Part shown: positions 1 through 9,945 of the stretch, piece by piece
Numbering within the stretch: the first letter of the stretch is position 1
Layout: each line of letters begins with the position of its first letter
Source of the DNA: Ischnura elegans
Lineage: Eukaryota > Arthropoda > Insecta > Odonata > Coenagrionidae
Length of the DNA: 64,000 nt
Reading direction: 5' to 3'
Assembly: GCF_921293095.1 (NCBI RefSeq)
Contig: NC_060247.1
Coordinates: 115,091,111 to 115,155,110 of the forward strand
Position numbers and translations under genes: made by a program
Notes under the pieces: generated by a model
Seen by the model: only the letters and a program-made list of their open reading frames with translations
What the model was told of the DNA's origin: nothing
Databases searched by the model: none

Positions 1-2698
1 TCCTTCCCATATAATTTCTTGAAGTACCTATCTCCAGTGGAACTTGAATTTTATTTCATTTGCTTCTTCAATTTTCCAGGTTAAATCATATTCCATATTG
101 CAATTCCTGTATCTTTCATTGCGTAATGATTGCCAAAGTTGTATTCAATTATCAGTCCATCATTCTAGGTTATCGTTGGTTTCATTGATTTTAGTTTCTT
201 TTAGCATGTGGGGACATTAACCTTATACAGAACCCATGCCCTGAAAGACCTCTATGGTATCTCGCCTTGTCTGGCCAGCCAGGTGAACTTTACAGAGCTT
301 CAATGTCCTTTTTGATGTACACTGATGATAGACATCTACATTAGGTTCATGGGAAATCATTAGGTTTGCTGTATAAGATATAGGCGTCTACATTTGGATT
401 GAATTAGGTATAATGCTAACTTTGTACTCTCAGTAAGGATGTAAATCTTATGTAGCTTTTTATAGAAGTTTGCGCAAGTGTTTTAAGCATGTTGATATGA
501 TATTTATAATAAATATTTCCATCAGAAAATTTGTTATAAATAAAATTTTGTAACTGATAGTTAGAAGAAATTTTTTTATAAGAAAAATTCTTATAAGAAA
601 TTTTCTTATAAAAAATATGCCTAATTTCTGATATGAAATTTTCTTATAGAAAAATTCTTATAAGAAATTTTCTTTTAAGAAAAATGCCCAATTTCTGATA
701 AGAAATTTCCAATAGGGAAGTGAACAGCAAGAAAAATGGCTATTTTCTTGCATCTGGGTATACAAAATATGGCTAGAGAATGAGTTTACTTGAAAGCAAT
801 GCACTAAGAAAAATTCAAGCTTATGAGAAAACAATTAATTATCACATGCTCCAGCAGCCAAAAAAACAAGGCATTATGGTAACAACTGTACATCAGCAAC
901 AACTCATTTGAAGTTTTTTTTAGTGCATAGGGTAAAAATGTATAATTCATCAAAACAAACAGTTTATTTCACCTAGTACTATTATACACTGACTCAAGTA
1001 GATTGATTCCTTCTATGAAGAACACAGCCTTCATCATATGCATAGGGTTGACAGAAAAAATTAAGAAAATAAATCCTTGCCAATGATTTGACTGGGCAGA
1101 TTATTTATTGGTGTATTAACATTTGAACAGACAAACTTATAAGTAAAAAGAGAGAAAATACATTGACTGTTTCCAGCCTATAAAGCAAAACAGAACCCAC
1201 TGTCGGAAACTGGTACTCTATGTCTTACTTTGGGGCATTTCATCTTAGTGGGAAAATTGCTTCCAAGTTCCTGATTGGTACTTAAAACACCATACACTGA
1301 AAAACATATTTTCAAACTGCAAGGTCTCAACGAACCCACAGAAAAAAGTAGCAAGTATTTAATGCAATTAAGATACATATTACAAAGGATGTTATGTAAG
1401 ACAGATGTGAAAATGAAATTTCTGATGATTGCCCAGCTAAATAACTGGATAAATTCTTATCAATATCCAGCCATGCATGAGGATCCATCTGGTGCAGGGT
1501 TTTGAGGTTTGTCACATTGCTCATCCTCAGGGATTAATTTCAAACAAGTGTTGATGAAGTCATTTTAGGAGTTATCTTTGAAAGTGAGGAATCCAAGAAA
1601 CACTGACTTATATACTGGTATGATTTCATCTTTCTTTGGGGACAAGGAACTTTACAGACCTATAAATGTTGTACCAGATGAATTCTCTTACTCATCAGAA
1701 AACTTGAAAGAACTTTACCTGGAACTGCAGGCATTTTAAAATTACATGAATGGAACACAAAAGAGATTTCAGAAGATTTAACCTCAAGAAGCAAGTTCAC
1801 CAAACACCTTTAAACAGAAGTGTATAAAATTGATTTCCATACAATATCGCTCCACTATTAAAATGAAATGGAAAAGCTGGATGGTTTTGAATAGCTAGAA
1901 ATAATAAAAAATATTGATGTTGATAAATTCCTAATGAATGAATGCATGTTCCTAGTCTAGCCCCTATTTTTAAAGGTTGAATTCCTCCTTCTCTCCCTCC
2001 TCTTACCACTCATGATATCTCAATAGAATTTGTAATTAATTATTGAATTTAAATTAGACAATTTTCTGCCTTCAATCAAAGGCTGCTGGCCAACATCAAT
2101 ATATTTCACAAGCTCAGCTTCAATAGCACAGACTGCACATGCTCAGCTTCAATCATCAAGGCCATTGCTAAATTTTAATATAAAAACACCAGATACGAAC
2201 ACATATGGGCATTTGCCTTGATCACCTCTCCACCAATGGAGGTGCTACCGTTATTGGAACTTGGATTTGCAAATGGGGCTTGACCATCTCCAGCCACTCT
2301 GCCAGAAGGTGATATGAAACTGCACTGAAACCTAGGTCATATGCATAAAAGCTACCTAATACATATCTTTATATTATTGGAGGTAAGTCAGCATACAGCA
2401 TCAAGAATATTAAATATATTTATTTAAGAAAAAGGCTAAGAGATATTCATAATTACAAAAGCCCAAGGTATTATGGTATTAGCCCAGGACTGACCTTAGA
2501 CAGGAAATTATTACTTCCTGAGAGAAAATACAACCACTATACCAAAAGGTCTGAATGCCTTCCACAAAAATATTTCTTAAGCCACAATTACCCACTGATT
2601 ATGGATGACTCAAGCCTTTGAGTCAGTAGAATGGGGTATACATTTGGACAAGATTAATCCTGCACTGTTGCTCGAATGAGAAAATAATTACTTATAAA
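1..2698. other. AT-rich CpG-poor non-coding DNA
   Basis: Only short open frames are present and none resembles a known protein. CpG dinucleotides are sparse, roughly four per kb by eye in the first 2 kb. The one structured item I see is the 67-bp AT-rich tandem repeat at 572-705, listed separately. The rest is most likely intron or intergenic sequence. Confidence 0.6.
572..705. repeat. Two-copy 67-bp palindromic tandem repeat
   Basis: Two head-to-tail units of about 67 bp are visible. The core AATTCTTATAAGAAATTTTC recurs, with the first copy near 587 and the second near 654. Each unit also ends in a similar TAATTTCTGATA or CAATTTCTGATA stretch. The core is itself palindromic, so each unit can form a cruciform. 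No gene is associated. It may be the start of an AT-rich minisatellite or the arm of an old MITE. Confidence 0.7.
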
Positions 2699-2881
2699 GG
2701 GCTGTTCACACAGTCCATTAGCTCTTACAAGTTAATGTCTAAATGTATGAATGCATGCATGAACATAAAAATGCACTGTGTAACCACCCAACTTGTGCGA
2801 ACAAAAAATAGCACCTATTCTAATTTCGTTCATGCATTCAAATATAAATTTGTATGAGTTAATGCACCATGTAAACAGGCC
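2699..2881. mobile_element. 183-bp MITE with imperfect TIRs
   Basis: The left end begins GGGCTGTTCACAC. The right end, read on the minus strand, begins GGCCTGTTTACATG. Similarity between the two arms continues for about 60 bp inward, including ATGAATGCATGCATGAAC on the left against TGAATGCATGAACG on the right. The flanks are TA-rich (TATAAA on the left, TTAAG on the right), which would suit a TA or TAA target duplication, but I cannot fix the boundary to the base. No coding capacity. The superfamily is undecided. Confidence 0.55.
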
Positions 2882-3074
2882 TTAAGACTACTTGAGTTTA
2901 GACGTATGATTACACAAATGAACTTTGAGCACTCAAATGGTTACATGAATACTTCAATGACAACCCAAACAAATATAATAGTAACCAAGTTCTCAAGTTC
3001 CACAATGAATATCATTAAATAGAAATACAAAAAATGAAATGAGTACACCATCAGAGTACCCACATACCTGGATG

Positions 3075-3356
3075 CAGAGGCATAACTATGGGAGGAGGAT
3101 ATGAGGGGATAGATCCCCTCCAAAGCCTCAGAGAAATAAACGTATCATTAAAAACTATTGTCTTTTTTAGACATATAATAACTGCATCAGTTTAAAGTTA
3201 AATTTGGAGTGCCGAAATGATGTGAAATGCATTTCCAGGCATGTCAATTTTCAAAAACTTTCCCCGATCCCCATTGCCTAGAGGATGGGGTCGTCACTCC
3301 AGGCTATCCCAACCTCTCACCCCCCCACCCAAAGCATATTCCTAGTTACGCCACTG
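3075..3356. mobile_element. hAT-type MITE, 282 bp, 8-bp TSD
   Basis: The left terminus is CAGAGGCATAACTATGGG. The right terminus on the minus strand is CAGTGGCGTAACTAGG, the end sequence typical of hAT elements. Flanking octamers are CCTGGATG (3067-3074) and CCTGAATG (3357-3364), 7 of 8 identical, which fits the 8-bp duplication made by hAT transposases. There is no transposase inside, so this is a non-autonomous copy dependent on an enzyme encoded elsewhere. A C-rich tract lies near the right end. Confidence 0.75.
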
Positions 3357-4369
3357 CCTGAATGATTGAACAAGTTTGGAACTTAGTTACTGTGGTATTT
3401 GCCTGGTTGTTCATTGTGGTCCTTCAAGTATTCAGCTTTCGTTTAGATACTTCATTTGAGTTCTTAACTATGCATTTGAGTGTGCAAATACTTATTTGGT
3501 TACTCGGGAGATTACTTTTGCCACACACCCCTTCGCCCCACTCTCTGTGTCAGATTCAAAGCAAAACAGAAGAGTACGATCAATTAAGCAGCAGCGGGTT
3601 AAGTTAGGAAGAGGTCTGAGAGGGAAGGTGGCCATCCAAACAGTCCTGAGAGTCATGTCTGAGGGCTAGAGTAATAATTAGCTGTCCATCCATTGTCATA
3701 TATTGAATAAAATGCCAGGAGTAACGCTGTCATGAGGAGCATTAAGATCAATTATGGCCACACAAGCCTCAAGCAATACATCATGACTGTTTGAAAGCAA
3801 GTTGCAGTGGTAGCTGACACTTGGTGACACACAGGATAAAATAAAACCTCTCCTACGGAATTTGGTGAGTTTTCCTACTTTTTCGTATCTATTAATTGAT
3901 ATTAGAGGACCATCATTCTCATTTGCAAATGGGTATTTTCCATTTCATACTATTTATGCAGAAGCAAGGATTCATGTGTATGATCACAGAGCATAAATAA
4001 ATACTTACCCAATCAGAGCAAATTGCTAATGTAAATGTTATTAGTCAATCTTATTGACACAAACAACTGTGATAGGTAAAGTACAGCTGACAGGACAATT
4101 TTTAACATCTTGGTTGACTTCTTCAAACCAATATACTAAAGAAATTGAACCCTTTTGAGGCACAAACATCATGAATTCATCAGTTACCATAAGAAAGTCA
4201 ATAAGAGGGTCAGTCCTACTGAGATCACATTGGAATCATCTTTGCCTCTAAAAACCCTAAGGAAAGCACCTACATAAGATTGATGCAATGCCTATGGCTT
4301 AGAAATATGTCTTGAGTGTCTAATGAAGACAATCATCCAAGAAAAAGTGAAAGAGACGCCAACCAAAGC
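3357..4369. other. Non-coding stretch left of the PLE
   Basis: I see no coding sequence, RNA gene or clear repeat here. The 81-codon open frame at 3362-3607 has no recognisable features. Confidence 0.5.
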
Positions 4370-4385
4370 CCTCAGACCTCATATG

Positions 4386-4610
4386 AGCCTTGGCTTCCGG
4401 GCATTCCTCCGCATTGAGTTGTCCATAGGTGACGACAGTTTCTCCAGCCATTCTGCAGGCATCTTCAGACCAGAAGTAGCGATGCATAGATTTGGCATTC
4501 TTGTATTGGTACTTAGGGGATCAGAGGTCGGTTCTGATTGGTTGGATATCAGGTGGGCTCTGATTGGTCATTGATTTTGAAGACTCTTTTCCATGTGCTG
4601 GCTAATGTGT
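4386..4610 (-). repeat. PLE terminal repeat (3' side)
   Basis: This segment shares with 21171-21245 the run from GGCTTCCGGGC to TTTCTCCAGCCAT, with only scattered differences, so it is a dispersed terminal repeat. On the minus strand it lies downstream of the GIY-YIG frame, as the 3' end of a PLE should. Two copies of CTGATTGGT separated by about 30 bp sit at 4525-4570. The sequence is interrupted at 4610 by the RTE insertion and resumes at 8034. Confidence 0.7.
4599..4610. repeat. Left target-site duplication of RTE
   Basis: TGGCTAATGTGT here is repeated exactly at 8022-8033. The first T may instead belong to the GATGAT tail of the element, so the duplication is 11 or 12 bp. Confidence 0.85.
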
Positions 4611-4770
4611 CTCGCGGCTGAGCTTAAAGCCACCGAGTGCGTCCACCGGGTTGCGGATGGTAGGTCGACCTTTAGATATAGAGGTTAGCTTGGAGATAAG
4701 AGAGTTCTCTCGTCGAATAAGCAGTCGTGGACAAAAAGTGGCGGTATTCTGAGGGGGTATTGGGCTACCC

Positions 4771-5220
4771 TTGGGTAAGGTAGACCATTTAAAAGATACC
4801 AAAACCTGTGAAGATACCGTGACTTGGCGACTGGGGGCCGCCAACAATTATGCCTCTCATCACCCGGGGGAGAGGGCAGCAGCTCTTCTTCACATGTGCG
4901 AAGGTGGAGACCATACTGGTCGGTACAGCGACACACATTCCACTACGGGCGTGGTAACATTTACTTTAACGGCTGTAGTACTGCGATGTGGAAGGCAAGG
5001 GGAAACCACCACATTATCATCCCGAGGAGTCACAGCTACTCCACTCAATTTATATAATGACATGATGGAATTCTCTCGGGTAAAATATTCCGAAGGTAAA
5101 CTAGTCCCGCATTCGGATCTCCGGGCGGGGACTACTCGAGAGGGTACATCGGTCAAACGAGATAGAATGTTACGGATAGGAACATGGACGTCAGATCACT
5201 TCGTACCTGCGGTAAGCTAG
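4771..5220 (+). pseudogene. RTE 5' frame leading into endonuclease start
   Basis: An open frame of 149 codons whose first roughly 130 residues match nothing I recognise and may be 5' leader. Its C-terminal end carries MLRIGTW, the conserved first strand of the apurinic/apyrimidinic (AP) endonuclease fold. The frame then diverges because a base appears to be lost next to the Trp codon around 5187: the expected Asn-Val-Arg-Ser continuation is read in the frame of 5184-5942. It is therefore the severed N-terminus of the LINE polyprotein rather than a separate gene. Confidence 0.6.
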
Positions 5221-5942
5221 AGAACTTGAAGGTGGAGATGCAAAGAATGAACCTCGATGTATTAGGCATCAGCGAAATGAAGTGGCCCCAGGAAGGAGAC
5301 TTTTGGAGTGGAAGCTACAGAATGATACACACGGGATCGCTAAATGGTAATGCTGGAGTAGACATAATGCTTAGAAAGAGCGCCGGGATGCATGTTAAAA
5401 GCTACCTGCAGTTTAATGAAAGGATAGTAATAGTGAAGATAGATACTAAACCCGTACCTACTGTAGTGGTACAGGTTTACATGCCTACGTCAGATTATGA
5501 AGACGAAGAAGTAGAAGATGTCTACCAAGATATAGCGGAAGTTATCAAGCAGGTAAGAGGGGAAGAAAATCTTATTATTTTAGGTGACTGGAACGCCGTG
5601 GTCGGCGAAGGTCAAGACGGAATAATAACTGAGAAATATGGGTTGGGTAACCGAAATGAAAGAGGAGAAAGGCTACTTGAATTCTGCACGGAGCACAGGC
5701 TAGTGGTTGCCAACACTTTATTCAAAAATCCCCTGCGAAGAAGATACACATGGAAGATGCCAGGAGACCGTAGAAGATTCCAAATCGACTACATTCTAGT
5801 GAAACAAAGATTCAGGAACCAGGTGAAGGACTGCAAAAGTTATCCAGGGGCAGATATCGATAGTGACCATAAATTAGTTATAATGAAATGCCACCTTAAA
5901 TTTAAAAAGTTGAAGAAAGCCGTGAAAACATATGGCAGGTAG
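5184..5942 (+). pseudogene. RTE AP-endonuclease domain (frameshifted segment)
   Basis: 252 residues covering nearly the whole apurinic-type endonuclease that nicks the target for first-strand synthesis. Visible active-site motifs are GISE (28-31, catalytic Glu), GDWN (134-137), the RRRFQIDY substrate-binding strand (196-203) and SDHK (227-230). The first strand (RIGTW) sits in another frame upstream. The frame stops at TAG 5940-5942, but reverse transcriptase sequence continues in a frame offset by one base, so a second single-base deletion near 5920-5932 separates the two domains. All catalytic motifs look intact. Clade assignment as RTE-like rests on overall pattern. Confidence 0.88.
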
Positions 5943-5947
5943 AAAAA

Positions 5948-7999
5948 TTGAGGGAGGTTCAGCATCAACTGGCTTTTAAAGAGGCTGTAGAAAATAAAAT
6001 AGGGGAGGATACGACCAACAAACCAATGGAAGAGAGTTGGAAAACCATTAGAAGTGGTCTGCAGGCGGCAGCTGAGGAAGTTCTTGGTAAAAGAAGAGTC
6101 GTTATGAAAAAAACATGGATCACGCAGGGAGTATTAGATCTCATTGAAGAAAGAAGAAAATACAAGGCTGCGAAAACAGAGGAAGGACAGAATCGTTACA
6201 AGAGAATAAGGAACGAAATATGTCGTAAAGCGCGGAACGCTAGAGAAACGTGGATGAAAAGCATTTGCGAAGACGTGCAAAACAATCTTAAACATGGAAA
6301 AGTAGAGGCCGCTTATAGGATAGTGAGGAACCACTTTAAGGAAAGGGGCGTAAGATGTAATACCCTTAGGGACAAAAACGGAGAACTATTGATTGAAAAC
6401 GAAGAAAAAGGGAAGAGATGGAAGGAATATCTGGAAGATTTGTACAAAGGAAGTCGCCTCAGAACGAATGCTATCGAAAACGAGAGGGAAGTGGATGCCG
6501 ATGACATGGGAGCCCCAATTTTAAGATCGGAATTTGATGCGGCTGTAAGAGACCTCAGGATAAATAAAGCGTCTGGCATTGATGACATTCCTGCGGAACT
6601 AATTAAAAATTCAGGAGAGAAGACGTTGAACCAGCTATACAAAATCATTAGTGAAATGTATTCGACAGGTGAGATACCAAAGGATTTCGAGAGGAACATT
6701 ATAATCCCTATTCCTAAGAAGAAAAGAGCGGAGAAGTGTGATGATTTTAGGACCATAAGCCTTACTACACATGCGTCAAAGATACTGACAAGGATCATCT
6801 ATAGAAGAATAGAACGAAAAGCAGAAGAGTACTTGGATGAGGACCAATTTGGATTCAGAAAAAACAAAGGCACAACAGAAGCAATATTGGCCCTAAGACT
6901 GCTCATAGAGAAGAGAATGGAAAAGAACAAGCCAACATTCGTTGTGTTTGTGGACTTAGAGAAAGCATTTGACAACGTGGATTGGAGCACAATGCTCGGA
7001 ATCCTAAAGGAAATCGGGGTTCTTTATAATGACAGAAGAATCATCCACAGTTTATACAAAAACCAAGTAGCCGTGATAAAATCAGGGCCCAGCTGTGAAG
7101 AAGCAAGAATTAAGAAAGGAGTGCGACAAGGCTGTACATTGTCACCCGTAATTTTCAACGTTTACATTGAAAAAGCCATTAAGGAAATCAAAGAAAAGGC
7201 ATTGGGAGTGAATATCCATGGAGAAAAAATAAGCATGCTAAGATTTGCCGATGACATAGCCGTTATAGCAGAAACAGAGACGGATTTGAAAAATATTCTG
7301 GTTAATATGGGTAGGGTAATGAGTAGATATCAACTGAAAATAAGCACGAAGAAAACCAAGATCTTAGTATGCAGCAGAAGAGAAGAAGGCAAGACCAACA
7401 TTAAAATAGGGAGGCAAAAACTGATGGAGGTGGATGAATTCTGTTATTTGGGAAGCAAGATAACTAGTGACGGGAGAAGCAAGAAAGAAATTATCAGCAG
7501 AATAGCCCAGGCGAAGAGAGCATTCCACCAAAAGAGAGACCTGCTTACAGCGGGAAACTTAAATATGGAAGTAAAGAAACAATTTATAAGAACCTACATC
7601 TGGAGTATGCTCCTATACGGAAGTGAGGCATGGACAATGACCGCAGCGGAGAAAGCAAGGATAGAGGCCTTTGAAATGTGGTGCTACAGAAGAATGATGA
7701 AAATCAAATGGATCGACCGAGTTAGTAACGAGGAAGTCCTAAGAAGGGTAGGAGAGAAGAGAAGCCTCATGAAAACCATAATAAGAAGACGGAACAACCT
7801 TATAGGCCACATCTTGAGACATGATGGCCCGATGAAGACAATCGTCGAAGGACAGGTGGAAGGCAAGAATGGAAAAGGAAGACCCCGAACAAAATATATG
7901 GAACAAGTAAGGAGAGATGTGAAAGAGAAGAAATACGTAGGTGTGAAAAGATTAGCTGATAGGAGAACTGAGTGGAGAGCTGCGTCAAACCAATCCTAG
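5948..7999 (+). pseudogene. RTE reverse transcriptase and C-terminal region
   Basis: 683 codons, uninterrupted. Reverse-transcriptase core motifs appear in order: GIDDIPAELI (210-219), FGFRKNKGTTEA (301-312), FVDLEKAFDNVD (334-345, catalytic Asp), GVRQGCTLSP (391-400) and FADD (433-436, catalytic Asp pair). Further on are YLGSKITSDG, LLYGSEAWT, FEMWCYRR, HILRHD and GRPRTKYM, the C-terminal signature of RTE and BovB-type LINEs. The first codon used here is TTG; in the intact element this segment would be continuous with the endonuclease, so it has no start of its own. Two similar but shorter copies of the C-terminus occur at 9.49-9.95 and 63.04-63.19 kb. Confidence 0.93.
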
Positions 8000-8021
8000 G
8001 ATTGTTGACCAGTGATGATGA

Positions 8022-8033
8022 TGGCTAATGTGT
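8022..8033. repeat. Right target-site duplication of RTE
   Basis: Second copy of TGGCTAATGTGT, directly after the GATGATGAT tail of the LINE. PLE sequence resumes immediately with AGCCGCC. Confidence 0.85.
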
Positions 8034-8085
8034 AGCCGCCTTCTCTGTTGCAGTTATCAGGATGCTTAGTTATCTCTATATCTAC

Positions 8086-8530
8086 TCAGATTAACCTAGG
8101 ATAGTAACAGCTTTCATTACACAGGACTTTAGGCTTATTGTAATCCACAGTGAGGCCAGGTTCCAACCACTTGTGCTCCGAGACGGCAGAAAGGTGGGAC
8201 AGCTTCTTCTCCGTGGCATGTTCATGTTCCCTTATCCTGGTTTTGATAGATCGTCCGGTCTGTCCTATATAACATTTACCACAGGAGCATTGCAGTTGAT
8301 ACTCTCCCTCATATAGTAAGCATGACATCTTGTCCTTCGGCTTAGGCAGAAGGTTGCTTGGCAGCAAGTGAACCTGGTCTTCACATTATGCATTATGTTT
8401 GGTCAGAATTGCGGCGATTCTCTCCATGGTTCCTGATACATAGGGAATGGCTGCATACGCAGCGGGTTTCTCTCACGATGAATCTTCGGTAGATTTATTT
8501 CCTTTGTTGTCACTAGATAAAGTCCTTTTT
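8086..8530 (-). pseudogene. PLE GIY-YIG endonuclease domain, truncated
   Basis: The open part (8367 down to 8086, 93 residues) contains the GIY-YIG signature in the form GEY (residues 21-23) and YIG (33-35), the cysteine cluster CSCGKC (27-32), TGR (37-39) and the basic helix KTRIREHE. In PLEs this nuclease domain sits at the C-terminus after the reverse transcriptase and nicks target DNA for primed reverse transcription. Upstream in the same frame, the linker motif IPYVSGTMERIAAILTKHN typical of PLEs is readable, but a TAA at 8386-8388 (within a CATAATG duplication) and a TGA further upstream break it. The reverse transcriptase is missing altogether. A decayed fragment; identity is secure, activity is not expected. 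Confidence 0.85.
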
Positions 8531-8544
8531 AGGACTGTACGCAC

Positions 8545-8608
8545 GGAAGTCGGAATGCCCGGAAGCTGAGACTCATATTAAGAAATGCTGCGGAAACCTC
8601 AGAGCAAG
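8545..8608 (+). repeat. PLE terminal-repeat fragment (inverted copy)
   Basis: The sequence GGAATGCCCGGAAGC followed by TGAGACTCATATTAAG is the inverted counterpart of the 4386-4420 end and matches the right arm of the fold-back at 21272-21377, including the terminal GCGGAAACCTCAGA. It abuts the truncated PLE coding remnant and is followed directly by the putative target duplication at 8609-8624. Confidence 0.7.
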
Positions 8609-8624
8609 CCTCAGACCTCAGATG

Positions 8625-9488
8625 TGATGTATGGTACAATTGATCAAATATGCAAACAAAAAGAAGCACATAAGAGAAAATATTGGCAGATAGGAGAATT
8701 GACAGAGGTGCTGCCTCACATAAATTCCAAGATTCTTGATGATGATACCTCCTAATGAACTTTATATAAGTACACTGAAAACCACAACTAGGAAGTAGCC
8801 CTGACGGACCGAAATGTCCCTTAATAATATTTGAAAGTATTTTTTAAAGTCACCAATTAAAAGGGCATGTATGTCGATAAGACATTTTTGATTTTCTAAG
8901 ATGAAATTATTTCAATCAGTTAACTACTTAGTTATAGCTACATAATAGACTGCATCTCTTCACTGCATCTGTGTTCTGAGGGGGATGATGATTTTCCATA
9001 AATTTCCAACAATATGCTGTGGAAAAAGTTGCCTATATGAAGTTTTGAACAGTTGACTATACAAAGTGTACTGCTTCAAAGTGGGGAAAATGGATGCTGA
9101 GGGATGAAAAATATAGGGAACGACTGGAGGATTTACAGATATGGGCAAGAACGAGAGTGGAGAAGGTATGGATGGAGAGGAAAAGGAGTAAGGTGGTAGA
9201 AATGGTGGGTGAGGAGAGGTAACTTCTTCTCAGAGGATACAGAGGGTTTGGATGGAGCATAGTGAGGAGGGAATGCTGAAAACCATACTATAAGGAAGAA
9301 CATTAGGTAAACAAAAAAGGAGAAAAATAGAGATTTTTCAGGGTAGAATTATTAGAGGCCCTTACGGTGTATAAAAGAGGGAAGTCCAAAGGCAATGGAT
9401 TCTCTAAATCCTATTTCTGAGTTTACCAAAATACTGAACCTAAACAACACTCAGCATTCGTGTAAATTGTGGTAGGTTTAAATTCAAA
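8625..9488. other. Non-coding, with purine-rich tract 9075-9310
   Basis: A G+A-rich stretch on the plus strand occupies about 9075-9310. Within it 9049-9222 is open and would encode a highly charged helical peptide (for example ERLEDLQIWARTRVEKVW). I do not recognise it; it may be a decayed mobile-element or exon fragment, or simply purine-strand bias. Confidence 0.4.
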
Positions 9489-9489
9489 A

Positions 9490-9945
9490 CTTCAATTTGG
9501 AGTATGCTTCTAACGGAAGTGAGGAAAGGAAAATAAAACCAATGGAGAAATCAAGGGTAGAGGCCTTTGAAATGTGGTGCTACAGAAAAATAATGAGGAT
9601 CAAATTTATCAATCAAGGTAGCAATGTGGAAGTCCTAAGAAGAGTAGTAGATAAGAGAAGCCTCATGAAAACCTTGATAAGAAGAAATAACTACGTTATA
9701 GGTCAGATCTTGAGACATAATGGCCTAATGAAGACAATCGTTGAGAGCCAAGAAGATGGGAAGAAAAGAAAAGGAAGACCTCGAATAAAATATATTTATC
9801 TATGAATTAAATATATAATATATGGAACATGGAGAGAAGAATGTATGCGAGAAAATATATGGAGGTATGGAAAGATTAGCTGATATGAGGATTGAGTGGG
9901 TAGCCACATTAAACCATTCTTAGGACAGTTGACAAGTGGTGATTG
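9490..9945 (+). pseudogene. RTE LINE 3' fragment, 5'-truncated
   Basis: The open frame 9497-9805 repeats the C-terminus of the 4.6-8.0 kb element: VEAFEMWCYRK, the SNVEVLRR and KRSLMKT stretches, and GRPRIKYI. Nucleotide similarity begins at TTTGGAGTATGCTTC and continues past the stop to TTGACAAGTGGTGATTGG, matching the 3' end of the larger copy (TTGACCAGTGATGATGAT). AT-rich extra bases near 9795-9820 break the frame. Divergence is much greater than between TSDs of the full copy, so this is an older 5'-truncated insertion, the usual fate of LINE copies. Confidence 0.85.

Larger units (their letters stand above)
4611..8022 (+). mobile_element. RTE-clade non-LTR retrotransposon, near full length
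   Basis: A 3.4-kb LINE inserted into the PLE. The insertion is framed by GGCTAATGTGT at 4600-4610 and again at 8023-8033; deleting the element rejoins the PLE sequence. It has a short 5' leader, an apurinic endonuclease region, a reverse transcriptase region and a 3' end in short GATGATGAT repeats instead of poly(A), as in the RTE clade. The protein order and the C-terminal LYGSEAWT, FEMWCYRR and GRPRTKYM signatures fit RTE and BovB-like elements. Two apparent single-base deletions, near 5187 and near 5920-5932, break what should be one continuous frame. Target duplication identity suggests a recent insertion. Confidence 0.9.
4386..8608 (-). mobile_element. Penelope-like element with inverted terminal repeats
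   Basis: The outer boundaries are marked by CCTCAGACCTCATATG at 4370-4385 and CCTCAGACCTCAGATG at 8609-8624, a 16-bp putative TSD with one mismatch. Inside each end lies an inverted copy of a terminal-repeat fragment containing GCTTCCGGGCATTCC (plus strand near 4392; minus strand near 8573). The coding remnant at 8086-8530 on the minus strand holds a GIY-YIG domain, the endonuclease of Penelope-like retroelements. Removing the nested RTE leaves only about 0.8 kb, so the copy is strongly 5'-truncated and lacks the reverse transcriptase. Inverted terminal-repeat arrangements are known for PLEs. Confidence 0.75.
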
